From: Bacteroidaceae bacterium
GTDB taxonomy: Bacteria > Bacteroidota > Bacteroidia > Bacteroidales > Bacteroidaceae
Length of the DNA: 39,047 nt
Assembly: GCA_017526905.1 (NCBI GenBank)
Contig: JAFXQT010000037.1
Location: 1 to 39,047 of the forward strand
Reading direction: 5' to 3'
In this document: one piece after another, positions 1 through 8,840 of the stretch
How positions within the stretch are numbered: the stretch's first letter is position 1
Layout: each line of letters starts with the position of its first letter
Notes under the pieces: model-generated
The model's database searches: none
The model's input: the letters and a program-made list of their open reading frames with translations, nothing else
Told to the model about the DNA's origin: nothing
Program-made: the position numbers and the translations under genes

Positions 1-536
1 ATCCACTGTGTCTTGTAGTGCTGATGAGCGGTGGCGCTGTTGAGGTAGAACTTGGCGGGCTTGCTGGCGTCCTTCGAGCGGAACAGCACCTCCTTGTTCA
101 CATCCTTGTCCTTGCCGATGTGGCCGCGGCCGATGTACAGGGCCTCTTTCGGTGCCAGCGCATATTCCTTGCCATCAACGATGACCACGCCGTCGCCCTG
201 GCCGCAGTTCACCACGCCGAGCTCGCGGTTGTACAGGAAGTACTTGTCCTTGATGCCTGGGTCAACGTCCAGACCCAGTTCCAGGAAGTTCTCCAGCTTC
301 AGGGTCTTGGTTACGGGCATGGCACCGCCGAAGATGAAGCGGTCGTAGTGCGAGTAGGTAAGGTTGATCTCGTCGGCCACCATGACCTTCTCCATGACGA
401 AGCGTTCGCGCAGGGTCTTGGTGTCATAGTGCTTCACGTCCTCGGGGTGGCACGCGGTTTGGAAGTTCACTTTCTGCTGAGCGCCCGACACAGATGCCAT
501 GGCCAGCAGGCTTAGGGAAATGAATAGTTTTTTCAT
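1..536 (-). CDS. kduI: 5-keto-4-deoxyuronate isomerase (KduI family), 5' part only, with signal peptide
   Basis: The gene enters from the left edge, so only the N-terminal 178 residues are visible. They match the KduI family: DVKHYDT, REFVMEKV-like, [38 protein letters not shown] and [12 protein letters not shown] follow the family order. KduI converts 5-keto-4-deoxyuronate to 3-deoxy-D-glycero-2,5-hexodiulosonate in breakdown of pectin, alginate-like or glycosaminoglycan uronides. The zinc-binding half lies outside the window. The start at 536 is the only ATG in frame before the conserved region. It produces [20 protein letters not shown], which looks like a cleavable Sec signal peptide and is unusual for an enzyme known as cytoplasmic. 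It lies 50 bases downstream of the EIIC gene on the same strand, so the two are probably co-transcribed and act on uronate products. Confidence 0.9.
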   Translation of the reverse strand, partial: MKKLFISLSLLAMASVSGAQQKVNFQTACHPEDVKHYDTKTLRERFVMEKVMVADEINLTYSHYDRFIFGGAMPVTKTLKLENFLELGLDVDPGIKDKYFLYNRELGVVNCGQGDGVVIVDGKEYALAPKEALYIGRGHIGKDKDVNKEVLFRSKDASKPAKFYLNSATAHQHYKTQW

Positions 537-586
537 CCTTGTATGATTAGATAAGTAGGTTTGTATCTTTGTTAATCCTCACTGTC

Positions 587-1975
587 TTACTTTGCGGTGG
601 CGCTTGCCTTCTCGTCGGCCACGATGTGCTTGCGGTTGATGAACATCATAACCACGGTGAAGCCGGCCAGCAGGCCCATGCCGATGTAGTCGAGGCTCTT
701 GCAGGCTCGGAAGATGACCCAACCGAAGAGCGACGAGCAGAAGTCAAGGGCTCCGGCCAGGAAGCCTTCGGGCACCTTGGCGGCAGCGTCCTGCGTGGCA
801 GCATAGACCGAGTTGGCGGCCGAGGTGAAGTCGGCGCTCATGTCCGTCACGAAGTAAAGGCCGAATATGAGGGCCACCAGTCCGATGATGAAGGTCTTGA
901 CCACGTTGTTCTTAGTGATGGGCAGTACCAGGGGGAACAGGTAGAACATGCCGGCCAGCGAGGCCAGGGGCAGGAACTGGTTGCCAGGCAGCACCACGGC
1001 CAGGAACAGCACCGTGGGGATGAGCAGCAGCGACACCACAAGCGTGGTGGGGTGGCCGATGACCAGGGCGGGGCTCATGCCGATGTGCACCTTCTTGCCG
1101 TTGAACTTCTGTTCGACCACCTCCTTCGTCTTTTGGCTGATGGGCATCAGACCATCGATGAACAGTTTGGTGATGCGGGGAATAAGTTCCATGATGGCAC
1201 CCATGATGACACCCAGCGAGAGGATGGTCTTGGCGGCATCGCTGTTCCACTCCTTCACGCTGAGGGCTCCGATGAGGGCACCTACGATGACGCCGAGGAT
1301 GAGGGGCTCGCCCAGCACGCCGAACTTTTTCTTCAGGCCTTCGGCATCGATATCCAACTTCGAGAAGCCGGGAATCTTGTCAAGTAACCAGTTGATGGCG
1401 ATGGCAAAGGGCACGAAGCTCTGGCAGAAGGGCTGCGGAATGCTGATGCCCTCCAGGTCGTAGTGCTTCTGGAACCGCTCGGCTGTGAGGTCGGCCATGA
1501 CGAGCGTGAACATGTAGCATACGATGGCGGCAAAATAACCCCAGGCCAAGCTCTCGCCCTTGACAAAATACACCACGGCGCCGATGAAGGCAAAGTGCCA
1601 GTAGTTCCACAGATCGATGTTCACCGTGCGCGTGGTCTTGGTCAGCACCATCAGTGCGTTCACGCCCAGACAGATAGGGATGATCAGCGCGCCTACAGCA
1701 GTGTTGTAGGCTACGGCTGCTGCAGCGGGCCAGCCCATGTCGAAGATGTTCAGCTGCAGATGGTAGATGTCCGAGATGTTCGTGAGTGGCCCGTTGAAGT
1801 TGGTGGTCAGCAGTGCCGTGACAATGCCCAAGCCTACGAAACCGACGCCCACAAAGAGGCCGCTTTGGAGGGCTTTGCCGAACTTGAGTCCGATGCACAG
1901 ACCGATGATGGTGAACAGGATGGGCATCATGACCGATGCGCCAAGCGAGATGATGTAGGAAAAAACTGCTTCCAT
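587..1975 (-). CDS. Galactitol-type PTS permease, EIIC component (orphan)
   Basis: A 462-residue polytopic membrane protein of the GatC/EIIC-Gat family. Visible marks are many hydrophobic segments, the N-terminal FSYIISLGASVMMPILFTIIGL block, GNxFxDMGWPAAAA-type segment (FDMGWPAAAAVAYNTAVGAL), and conserved LDKIPG and GEPLILGVIVGALIGA stretches. In Proteobacteria and Firmicutes EIIC carries galactitol and needs EIIA, EIIB, HPr and EI. None of these is encoded in this window. Its neighbour downstream is kduI, so I infer it moves a uronate or related product, perhaps without phosphorylation. The 68 bases upstream hold an imperfect palindrome of the repeat family described elsewhere in this window. 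No clear promoter is seen there, so it may be read from the gene at 2922. Confidence 0.88.
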   Translation of the reverse strand: MEAVFSYIISLGASVMMPILFTIIGLCIGLKFGKALQSGLFVGVGFVGLGIVTALLTTNFNGPLTNISDIYHLQLNIFDMGWPAAAAVAYNTAVGALIIPICLGVNALMVLTKTTRTVNIDLWNYWHFAFIGAVVYFVKGESLAWGYFAAIVCYMFTLVMADLTAERFQKHYDLEGISIPQPFCQSFVPFAIAINWLLDKIPGFSKLDIDAEGLKKKFGVLGEPLILGVIVGALIGALSVKEWNSDAAKTILSLGVIMGAIMELIPRITKLFIDGLMPISQKTKEVVEQKFNGKKVHIGMSPALVIGHPTTLVVSLLLIPTVLFLAVVLPGNQFLPLASLAGMFYLFPLVLPITKNNVVKTFIIGLVALIFGLYFVTDMSADFTSAANSVYAATQDAAAKVPEGFLAGALDFCSSLFGWVIFRACKSLDYIGMGLLAGFTVVMMFINRKHIVADEKASATAK

Positions 1976-1983
1976 GATAATTG

Positions 1984-2018
1984 AGGCCCACCCCTATCCC
2001 TTTCATGAGGGGGACTCT
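1984..2018 (-). repeat. Imperfect C-rich/G-rich palindrome in intergenic gap
   Basis: Read on the minus strand, a C-rich arm (CCCCCTCATG) is followed by a G-rich arm (GGGATAGGGG) and then TGGGCCTC. The same arrangement occurs in coding DNA at 30841-30870 and in a shorter form at 34803-34825. It lies between the coiled-coil gene and the EIIC gene, where it could act as a hairpin in the transcript. Confidence 0.5.
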
Positions 2019-2043
2019 TCCGTGGGCTGGGAGTCGGGATTCG

Positions 2044-2922
2044 TTATTTGTCAAAACTGATACTGCCGCCGCCTATGTTGTTGCCGTCGGCAAAGATGGC
2101 CACGCGGTACTGGCCGGCCACGAGCATCTCCGTCACGTCCCAATAGACGGTGACGGGCGTCTCCTCGCCGTTGTACTCGATGTCCTTGCGTATGGAGTAC
2201 TCCAGCGTGCGGTTCTCATAGTGGAAGGTGCCGCCGCCGTTCAGCACTTCGCCCGTGGGCTTGGTGATGCGCACGTAGATGGTGCGGTTGCCGGCCGCAG
2301 CGGTCACGTTGCGGGCTATGTTGAACGAGATCTGGAACTTCTTCACGTCGGCCACTTTCTTGGCCTCCTTGCCCTTCTTGTTCTTGGCCTGGATGCTGAT
2401 GGCGGTGGCGTCCAGCTGGGCGGCGATGGCCACCTTGTCAGAGAGCGATTCCTTCTCCGTGGACAGGTCAGTTATTTGCTGTTGCGCCTGGGCGTTGCTC
2501 TGCCGCAGGCCTTCGTTCTCCGAGGCCAGTTGCGTGTTCAGGCGGTTCAGCGAGTCAATCTCTGCCACGAAACTCTTCAGCACCTGGCGCATGGTGGCCA
2601 GTTCCTTCTTCAGACGTGCTATCTCGGCTGCATCGTTGGCCTTGGTGCGTTGCAGTTCCTCCAGCAGTTCCTGCGTGCGCTGCTGCTCGCGCTCCAACTG
2701 GGCCATGAGCGAGTCATTGTTGATTTGCGTCTTCATTTCGTTGTACTGGCGAGCGAAGTCAGCGTACTCGTTCTCCATCTCACGCTTGTCCATCTCGGCC
2801 AGTTTCACCATCTCCTCGTTCACCTGCTTCTGCTCCCTCAGATTGTAGGTGAGGTAGGCCACACCGGCGGTGAGCAGAACCAGGATGATGGCCAGGATTG
2901 CAATGATTGTTTTTTTGTTCAT
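2044..2922 (-). CDS. Membrane-anchored coiled-coil protein with C-terminal beta domain, function unknown
   Basis: A 292-residue protein. Residues 1-27 (MNKKTIIAILAIILVLLTAGVAYLTYN) form one N-terminal membrane segment with a short positively charged start. Residues about 28-170 are rich in E, K, Q, L with heptad spacing and are almost certainly coiled coil. Residues about 185-292 form a beta-rich domain (FQISFNIARN, TIYVRITKPTGEVLNG, PVTVYWDVTEMLVAGQYRVAIF). I recognise the type as a conserved Bacteroidales hypothetical, but not a function. The C-terminal domain would lie outside the cytoplasm if the helix is an uncleaved anchor. It is divergent from the SusC gene, with a candidate promoter element about 26 bases upstream of the start. 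Confidence 0.85.
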   Translation of the reverse strand: MNKKTIIAILAIILVLLTAGVAYLTYNLREQKQVNEEMVKLAEMDKREMENEYADFARQYNEMKTQINNDSLMAQLEREQQRTQELLEELQRTKANDAAEIARLKKELATMRQVLKSFVAEIDSLNRLNTQLASENEGLRQSNAQAQQQITDLSTEKESLSDKVAIAAQLDATAISIQAKNKKGKEAKKVADVKKFQISFNIARNVTAAAGNRTIYVRITKPTGEVLNGGGTFHYENRTLEYSIRKDIEYNGEETPVTVYWDVTEMLVAGQYRVAIFADGNNIGGGSISFDK

Positions 2923-2948
2923 CTGTGGTAGTTCCTAATAATGCGGTG

Positions 2949-2956
2949 CAAATATA
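2949..2956 (-). promoter_or_regulatory. Candidate -7 element for the coiled-coil gene
   Basis: On the minus strand the sequence is TATATTTG, matching the Bacteroidota -7 consensus TAnnTTTG. A matching TTTG at the usual distance upstream is not obvious, so this is weaker than the other promoters listed. Confidence 0.4.
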
Positions 2957-3000
2957 CAGCAAAAGAGGCGAAAAAATGAAAAGAAAGAGGCTAAAAGTTC

Positions 3001-3028
3001 TTGACATGTGGATTTTTTGCTACCTTTG
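3001..3028 (+). promoter_or_regulatory. Candidate promoter of the SusC/SusD operon
   Basis: TACCTTTG at 3021-3028 fits the Bacteroidota -7 element exactly. TTG at 3001-3003 is a possible upstream element with a 17-base spacer, a little shorter than the 20 bases seen at other promoters here. The SusC start codon is 37 bases further on. Confidence 0.6.
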
Positions 3029-3064
3029 CCCGCACCAAACATTCCTTAATGAAGGCATTTCTGA

Positions 3065-6000
3065 ATGGCTAACACAACACCAATGCGCTTTTTGCAAGTG
3101 CTAATGCTTGCTTGGGGAGGGCTCCTGACGGGAGCGGCTACAGCCCAAGCCCAAGATTCCCAGACAGAACAGAAGGCCACGTCCGTGCCCATGCAGGCGG
3201 TGAAACCCGTGCCTGCCGCGGCGGCACAGAACGATGTGTATATTAAAGGTACCATACGCGATGCGCTGGGCGAGACGCTGCCCGGTGCCAATGTGCGTGT
3301 GCGCGAGACCAAGGCCGGTGCCGTGGCCGATGCCAACGGCGAGTTCACCATTGCCGTGCAGCGCGGGACACCCGTCACCATCGACTTCTCGTTCGTGGGC
3401 ATGAAGCCTCTGTCCAAGCGCTACGACGGTAAGAAAAGCTACCTGAAGGAGCAAATCGTGCTGCAGGAGAGCGGCGACATGGAGGAGGTGGTGGTGACCG
3501 GCCTGTTCGATTACAAGAGCTCCACCTTCACGGGCTCGGCCGTCAGCTACACACAGGAGGACCTGAAGATGATTGGCAACAGCAACGTGCTGAAGATCAT
3601 CCAGAGCATCGACCCCTCGTTCGTGGTGGATATGAACAGCGTGATGGGCTCCAACCCCAACTACATGGCCGACATCACCATCCGTGGCAACGCCTCGTTC
3701 GGCGGTCTGCAGGGCGAGTACAGCGGCAACCCCAATGCCCCGCTGTTCATCCTGGATGGCTTCGAGGCCACGCAGCAGCAGATATTCGACCTGGACATGA
3801 ACCGCGTGAAGAGCGTGACCATACTGAAGGACGGCGCAGCTAAGGCCATCTATGGCTCCAAGGCCAGCAACGGCGTCATCGTGGTGGAGACCATCCTGCC
3901 CGAGGCCGGACGCCTGCGCATCACCTACACGGGCGACGTGAACGTGGAACTGCCCGACCTGACCAGCTACAACCTGTGCGATGCCAGCGAGAAACTGTGG
4001 GTGGAGCAGCAGTCGGGCCGGTACACTTCCGGCGCGCCCTACTACCAGGCCCTGCTCGACGAACAGTACAATGCCATTGCAGCCAACATAGCCCGCGGCG
4101 TGGATACCTATTGGCTGTCGCAGCCGCTGCGCTCGGGCGTGGGCAACAAACACACGGCCTATATCGAGGGTGGCACGGACGAGATGCGCTACTCGGCCAA
4201 CCTTATGTATAATAATGTGGCGGGCGTGATGAAGGCTTCCGACCGCCAGACGCTGCAGGGCAACGTGAGCCTTTCCTACCGCTACAAGCAGTGGATGTTT
4301 CGCAACTCGCTCTCCGTGACAGGCAACACGGCCGATGACAGCCCCTACGGCACCTTCTCCGACTACGTCTCGGTGAACCCTTACTTCACACCCTACGATG
4401 CGAACGGCAATGTGCAGAAAGTGTTGGGCACTTATACCTCGCCAGGGGCCAACGGCAGCACCATCACCTACTATAACCCCCTGTACAACGCCAGCCTCGG
4501 CACGAAGAACCTGAGCAAGTACACCGAAGTGGTGGAGAACTTCTATCTGGAATACCGTCCGGTGGACGACCTGCGCTTCACGGCCCGACTGGGCTTCACC
4601 CACCAGAACAACAAGCGCGAGGACTTCTATCCTGGCGACCACACCCGCTTCTACGACTGGACGGGCGACCGCTACTTCCAGCGTGGCAGTTACTATATCA
4701 ACAACGGCGAGACCAACAGCCTTTCGGTGGACATCACCGGCAACTACTCACACACATGGGACAAGCACCTGCTGCTGGCCAACGCCGCCTATTCGCTGCA
4801 GAACGCCAACTTCGTAAGCGAGGGTATGACTGCCTGGGGCTTCCTGAACAACCACGTGGATTACATCACCTTTGCCAAGCAGTATGCTGAGGGCGGCAAG
4901 CCGTCGGGCACGGAGAGTCGTACACGCTCGCTGGGCTTCACGGGCGCTGCCAACTACTCCTTCGACGAGCGCTACCTCTTCGATGCCAGCATCCGCCTGA
5001 ACGGCTCGTCGGTGTTCGGCTCGGACAACCGTTGGGGCACCTTCTGGAGTGCCGGTGTGGGCTGGAACCTGCACAAGGAGCATTTCATCGATGCCCGCTG
5101 GCTCAACCTCTGCAAGTTCCGCCTCACCTACGGTCTCACCGGCAACCAGAACTTCTCGCCCTATCAGGCCAAGGCCACGTATAAGTTCTACGATAACATC
5201 ATCTACGACAACATCTCCGGTGCCTACCTCATGGGCATGCCCAATCCCAACCTGAAATGGCAGCAGACGGGCGACTTCACCGTGGGCTTGGACCTGGGTC
5301 TGTGGAAACGGCTGAACCTGCGCTTCGACTACTACAACAGCCGCACGCGCGACGCGCTCATCGCCATGTCCATACCCACCTCCACCGGCTTCACCTCCTA
5401 CATGGAGAACCTGGGCAACGTGGAGAACCGCGGTGTGGAGGCCACAGCCAACTGGCGCTTCTACCAGAAGGGACAGTCGTACATGACCCTCACTGGGAGC
5501 ATTGCACACAACAAGAACCGCGTCACCGAGATCAATGAGGCACTCAGCACCTTCAATCGTGAGCAGGATGCCGAGAACACCACCTCGCCCATCATACGCT
5601 ATGAGGAAGGGCAGAGCATGAGTGCCATCTGGGCCGTGCAGTCGCTGGGCATCGACCCCGCCACCGGCCGTGAGATGTTCCTGAAGAAGGACGGCACCAC
5701 CACCTACACCTATACCACCGACGATTATATCATCGCCGGCGACTCCAACCCCAAGGTGCACGGCACGCTGGGCCTGAACGGCGAGTACAAAGGCATCGGC
5801 CTGAGCCTGCTGCTCAGCTACCAGATGGGCGGCGACTACTACAACCAGACGCTGGTGGACCGTGTGGAGAACGTGAACATTGCTTACAATGTGGACCGCC
5901 GTGTGTTCTCCGACACCTGGAACCAAGTGGGCGATGTGTCCTTCTACAAGCACATCTCAAGTACCCCCACCACCACCTACGCCTCCACCCGCTTCGTGCA

Positions 6001-6205
6001 GCGCAACAACATGCTCGACCTCACCTCGCTTTCGGCTTACTACGACTTCAAGTACTGCTCGTGGTTGCGCAAGGCAGGCCTGGAACGCCTGCGCGTCACG
6101 GCCTACATGAACGATGTGTTCCACCTCTCCACCATCCGTGCCGAGCGCGGTCTTGGATACCCCTACGCCCGCACCTTCTCGCTCTCCGTCACCGCCACCT
6201 TCTAA
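3065..6205 (+). CDS. SusC/RagA-family TonB-dependent outer membrane transporter
   Basis: A 1046-residue outer membrane importer, typical length for SusC. A signal peptide ends near ATAQAQ. The ATG at 3083 (MRFLQVLML) would give a cleaner signal peptide than the one at 3065. After it comes a carboxypeptidase-like regulatory domain (VYIKGTIRDALGETLPGANVRV), then the TonB plug (MEEVVVTGLFDYKSSTFTGS, IRGNASFGG, PLFILDGF, ILKDGAAKAIYGSKASNGVIVVET) and a C-terminal barrel ending in a typical terminal strand (RTFSLSVTATF). It opens a five-gene operon with SusD, two further surface lipoproteins and a thioredoxin-fold protein. No glycoside hydrolase follows directly, so the substrate may be a peptide or other oligomer rather than a glycan. 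That is inference only. Confidence 0.95.
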   Translation: MANTTPMRFLQVLMLAWGGLLTGAATAQAQDSQTEQKATSVPMQAVKPVPAAAAQNDVYIKGTIRDALGETLPGANVRVRETKAGAVADANGEFTIAVQRGTPVTIDFSFVGMKPLSKRYDGKKSYLKEQIVLQESGDMEEVVVTGLFDYKSSTFTGSAVSYTQEDLKMIGNSNVLKIIQSIDPSFVVDMNSVMGSNPNYMADITIRGNASFGGLQGEYSGNPNAPLFILDGFEATQQQIFDLDMNRVKSVTILKDGAAKAIYGSKASNGVIVVETILPEAGRLRITYTGDVNVELPDLTSYNLCDASEKLWVEQQSGRYTSGAPYYQALLDEQYNAIAANIARGVDTYWLSQPLRSGVGNKHTAYIEGGTDEMRYSANLMYNNVAGVMKASDRQTLQGNVSLSYRYKQWMFRNSLSVTGNTADDSPYGTFSDYVSVNPYFTPYDANGNVQKVLGTYTSPGANGSTITYYNPLYNASLGTKNLSKYTEVVENFYLEYRPVDDLRFTARLGFTHQNNKREDFYPGDHTRFYDWTGDRYFQRGSYYINNGETNSLSVDITGNYSHTWDKHLLLANAAYSLQNANFVSEGMTAWGFLNNHVDYITFAKQYAEGGKPSGTESRTRSLGFTGAANYSFDERYLFDASIRLNGSSVFGSDNRWGTFWSAGVGWNLHKEHFIDARWLNLCKFRLTYGLTGNQNFSPYQAKATYKFYDNIIYDNISGAYLMGMPNPNLKWQQTGDFTVGLDLGLWKRLNLRFDYYNSRTRDALIAMSIPTSTGFTSYMENLGNVENRGVEATANWRFYQKGQSYMTLTGSIAHNKNRVTEINEALSTFNREQDAENTTSPIIRYEEGQSMSAIWAVQSLGIDPATGREMFLKKDGTTTYTYTTDDYIIAGDSNPKVHGTLGLNGEYKGIGLSLLLSYQMGGDYYNQTLVDRVENVNIAYNVDRRVFSDTWNQVGDVSFYKHISSTPTTTYASTRFVQRNNMLDLTSLSAYYDFKYCSWLRKAGLERLRVTAYMNDVFHLSTIRAERGLGYPYARTFSLSVTATF

Positions 6206-6221
6206 GGAGGCAAGGAAAGAA

Positions 6222-6268
6222 AAGCGTTAAGAGATAAAAGATAGATTAAAGATAAGCGTTAAGAGATA
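6222..6268 (+). repeat. Direct repeat between susC and susD
   Basis: AAGCGTTAAGAGATA occurs at 6222-6236 and again at 6254-6268, and the AT-rich bases after each copy are also similar. It fills most of the 79-base gap between the SusC and SusD genes. No function is evident. It may be a small duplication in the transcript between the two genes. Confidence 0.6.
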
Positions 6269-6284
6269 TAAGATATACAAGCCT

Positions 6285-6395
6285 ATGACCACTATCATTC
6301 GCAAGTTGCTTAATACATTCTTCAGGTTTGAAGCGTCCCTTTGGGCCGAGCGTTGCTCCCTCCCAGGGAGGGCGGTGAGAGGGTCCTCCTTTCTT
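6285..6395 (+). repeat. Signal-peptide repeat cassette, copy 1 (in susD)
   Basis: The first 68 coding bases closely resemble those at 8734-8801; both contain AAGCGTCCCTTTGGGCCGAG. Then comes a perfect palindrome, CCCTCCC at 6358-6364 and GGGAGGG at 6366-6372, followed by GTCCTCC at 6383-6389, just before the hydrophobic core. Two other genes in the operon have related DNA at the same place. Confidence 0.65.
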
Positions 6396-7793
6396 CTCCT
6401 CCTCTTCCTCTTCACCTCCTGCAACGACTGGCTCAACGTGCAGCCGCGTTCGCAGGTAGAGGACACCGAACTCTTCACCACCGAGGGTGGCTTCAAGGAG
6501 GCATTGGCCGGTGTCTATTCGTCGATGGTGTCCAGCAGCACTTATGCCAAGGAAATGACTTACGGCTTCATGGCCGTCCTCGGGCATGAGTGGGACTACT
6601 ACTACTCCAGCCAGTACGATGATGTGGCCGCCTTCAATTATGACGCGTCATATCCCACCAACTACATCCGCCAGATATGGGCCAACAGCTACAGCGGTAT
6701 CGCCAATGTGAACAACCTGTTGGGGCATATCGACGAAAACCCGCGCCTCTTCTCTGCCGACAACCACGATGTCATCAAGGGCGAAGCCCTGGCACTGCGG
6801 GCGTTCCTGCACTTCGACCTGCTGCGTTGCTTCGGCGTGAGTTATGCCGTCAACCCCGACCAACCTTCTATCCCCTATAGCACGGCTCTGAGCTACCGCG
6901 TGTTCCCGCAGCTCACCGTTGCCGAGGCGGCCGGGCGTGTCCTTGCCGACCTTCAGGAGGCCGAGGCGCTGTTGCAGGGGGCCGACCCCATCGTCACTGG
7001 GCGGGAAGTTACCGAGAGCACGGACAACGGCTACCTGCTCAACCGTCAGCTGCACCTCAACTACTACGCCGTGAAGGGCCTCCAGGCCCGCGTGCTGATG
7101 TGGATGGGACGCTATGACGAAGCCCTGCAGGCCGCCAATGTGGTCATCCAGTCCGAGCAGTTCGCCTGGGCCGATGTGGCCAGCCTGCAGTCGGGTGCCG
7201 ACCGTTGCCTGGCCACCGAACACCTCTTCGCCCTGAACAACCTGACCATGCAGGCTGACGTGTCCGACCTCTACTTTGACGATGGCTCACAATACAGCTT
7301 TGCCGTGACGCGCGACCGCCTGCTGGACTACTTCGACAATGCCACGCAGGACTACCGCTACACTTTCCTCTTCAAGTCCGGAACGGCCACTCATGCCAAC
7401 AACCGCTACCTGATGAAGTACGATGCCCCCTCCGGCTCTGCTGTCTATTATAATTATAAGATGCCCCTGATCCGCCTGTCGGAGATGTACCTCATACGCA
7501 GTGAGGTGCAGTACCGCCAGGGCGATGCCGATGCCGCTCGTGCCACGCTGAACACGTTGCGTGTGGCGCGCAACCTGCCGGCACTCAACGAGCTGCCTGC
7601 CGACTACTACACCGAGCTTGTGCGTGAGTACCGCCGCGAGTTCATGGGCGAAGGCCAGCTCTTCTTCCTCTACAAGCGCCTGAACCGTTCCACCATCCTC
7701 TTTGCCGAGGTCGATGCGGTGGCCGAAAAGGTCTATACCTTCCCCCTGCCTATCACCGAGACCGAGGCCGCCCAGCGCGAGGCCAATAAATAA
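6285..7793 (+). CDS. SusD/RagB-family surface lipoprotein
   Basis: A 502-residue partner lid of the SusC transporter. SusD marks are CNDWLNVQPRSQVEDTELFTTEGGFKEALAGVYS after the lipobox, the helical TPR-like core (RQIWANSYSGIANVNNLLGHID, IKGEALALRAFLHFDLLRCFG) and the late RLSEMYLIRSEVQYRQGDADAARATLNTLRVARN block. The lipid-attachment cysteine would be C46 (LFLFTSC). The 35 residues before the hydrophobic core are odd for a signal peptide: they include EASLWAER and a perfect palindrome of DNA. An in-frame GTG at 6374 would give a short, normal lipoprotein signal, so the true start is uncertain. Confidence 0.93.
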   Translation: MTTIIRKLLNTFFRFEASLWAERCSLPGRAVRGSSFLLLLFLFTSCNDWLNVQPRSQVEDTELFTTEGGFKEALAGVYSSMVSSSTYAKEMTYGFMAVLGHEWDYYYSSQYDDVAAFNYDASYPTNYIRQIWANSYSGIANVNNLLGHIDENPRLFSADNHDVIKGEALALRAFLHFDLLRCFGVSYAVNPDQPSIPYSTALSYRVFPQLTVAEAAGRVLADLQEAEALLQGADPIVTGREVTESTDNGYLLNRQLHLNYYAVKGLQARVLMWMGRYDEALQAANVVIQSEQFAWADVASLQSGADRCLATEHLFALNNLTMQADVSDLYFDDGSQYSFAVTRDRLLDYFDNATQDYRYTFLFKSGTATHANNRYLMKYDAPSGSAVYYNYKMPLIRLSEMYLIRSEVQYRQGDADAARATLNTLRVARNLPALNELPADYYTELVREYRREFMGEGQLFFLYKRLNRSTILFAEVDAVAEKVYTFPLPITETEAAQREANK

Positions 7794-7809
7794 CCAATCA
7801 TTCAGTGCC

Positions 7810-7826
7810 CTACGGTTCGGCCGTAG
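7810..7826 (+). other. Small hairpin between susD and the DUF4843 gene
   Basis: CTACGG, a five-base loop, then CCGTAG form a perfect six-pair stem in the 52-base gap after the SusD stop. There is no T run, so it is not a standard terminator. It could mark processing or stability control of the operon transcript. Confidence 0.4.
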
Positions 7827-7845
7827 AGCCAGCAACTCCAAGCAT

Positions 7846-8661
7846 ATGCAGTTACAACACAAATGGCTTAATACCTTTAGCCCTCTCTCTTTGAGGAAGG
7901 GCACATGGAGAGTCCTCTACCTATGTGTCATGCTCCTGCCCTGCGCCTGCTCGCACGAGGAGGTGCCTACCTACGATACCGCCCAAACGGGACTGGATAT
8001 CTGGGTGGGCAATCCTGCCGGCGTGGTGTATGAGTCCACCACCTACAACTACTCCTATGCCTACGAAGAGGGAGCCGTTACCTTTTATGCCCAGATCAGT
8101 GGTGTGCCCACTGCCCACGACCGCACTTTCCGCATCGAGCCCTTTGGCGGCGACTCGGCCCTGATGGCCAATACCGTCCGCACCGAGGACTACGTCATCC
8201 CGGCCGGGCAGATAGGCGGCACCTACCAGGTCTATTTCAACACCCAGCGCTTGAACAGCCCAGACCTCTTCACCAAGACCGACGGCACCATCCACTTCCG
8301 TGTAGTGCCCACCGACGCCTTTGCCCTCGGTTCGGAGAACCACCAGCAGTTCACCGTGGTGCTGAAGAACTACCTGGCCAAGCCCGACAACTGGGACAAT
8401 GCCAACTACCCTCGCGTGCCGCTGTCCAAGTTCTTCGGCACCTACAGCCGCGTCAAGTACCAGTTCATGATCGAGCACCTGGGGCTCATCGACTTCGAGA
8501 TCAACTACAACATACAAACCTCCTACGATGAGGAGCGCAACATGGTGTCGGCCGTTTATGCTGTCTATCTGCAACAGGTGATGCAGCGTGCCCTGGCCGA
8601 GTACAACGCCACCCACGACACGCCCCTTACCGACGAGCTGGGCAATCCCGTCCTGTTCTGA
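7846..8661 (+). CDS. DUF4843-like surface lipoprotein
   Basis: Starting at 7846 (MQLQHKWLNTF) the protein has 271 residues. A hydrophobic segment leads to C35 (LLPCAC), a probable lipid-attachment site with an atypical proline at -3. After it, EEVPTYDTAQTGLDIWV, YNYSYAYEEGAVTFYAQISG, DRTFRIEP, VIPAGQIGGTYQVYFNTQRL and FRVVPTDAFALGSENHQQFTVVLKNYLAKPDNWD resemble the DUF4843 family, known as lipoproteins encoded after SusD in Bacteroides. The open frame runs upstream into susD but no earlier start makes a signal peptide. The segment between the start and the hydrophobic core contains a weak form of the palindromic repeat, and an in-frame TTG at 7891 could give a shorter signal. Likely part of the SusCD surface complex. 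Confidence 0.82.
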   Translation: MQLQHKWLNTFSPLSLRKGTWRVLYLCVMLLPCACSHEEVPTYDTAQTGLDIWVGNPAGVVYESTTYNYSYAYEEGAVTFYAQISGVPTAHDRTFRIEPFGGDSALMANTVRTEDYVIPAGQIGGTYQVYFNTQRLNSPDLFTKTDGTIHFRVVPTDAFALGSENHQQFTVVLKNYLAKPDNWDNANYPRVPLSKFFGTYSRVKYQFMIEHLGLIDFEINYNIQTSYDEERNMVSAVYAVYLQQVMQRALAEYNATHDTPLTDELGNPVLF

Positions 8662-8733
8662 TGTCCTCGCTTCACGCCACACCACCACAAGAAACAACGT
8701 CTCAAGACGCCCGGCATTAAATTCCACAACATT

Positions 8734-8840
8734 ATGACCACTATCATCCGCCATCTGCTGAATACATTCTTCAAGGTTGAAGCGTCCCTTTGGGCCGAGC
8801 GACGGAAGGCTGGGGGAGCGTCCTCTTGGGGAGCGTCCTC
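8734..8840 (+). repeat. Signal-peptide repeat cassette, copy 2 (in the PKD-like gene)
   Basis: Bases 8734-8801 closely match 6285-6352, with about eight differences. GGGGAGCGTCCTC then occurs twice, at 8813-8825 and 8828-8840, a 15-base tandem duplication that keeps the reading frame. The hydrophobic core of the signal peptide starts straight after it. Confidence 0.65.
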
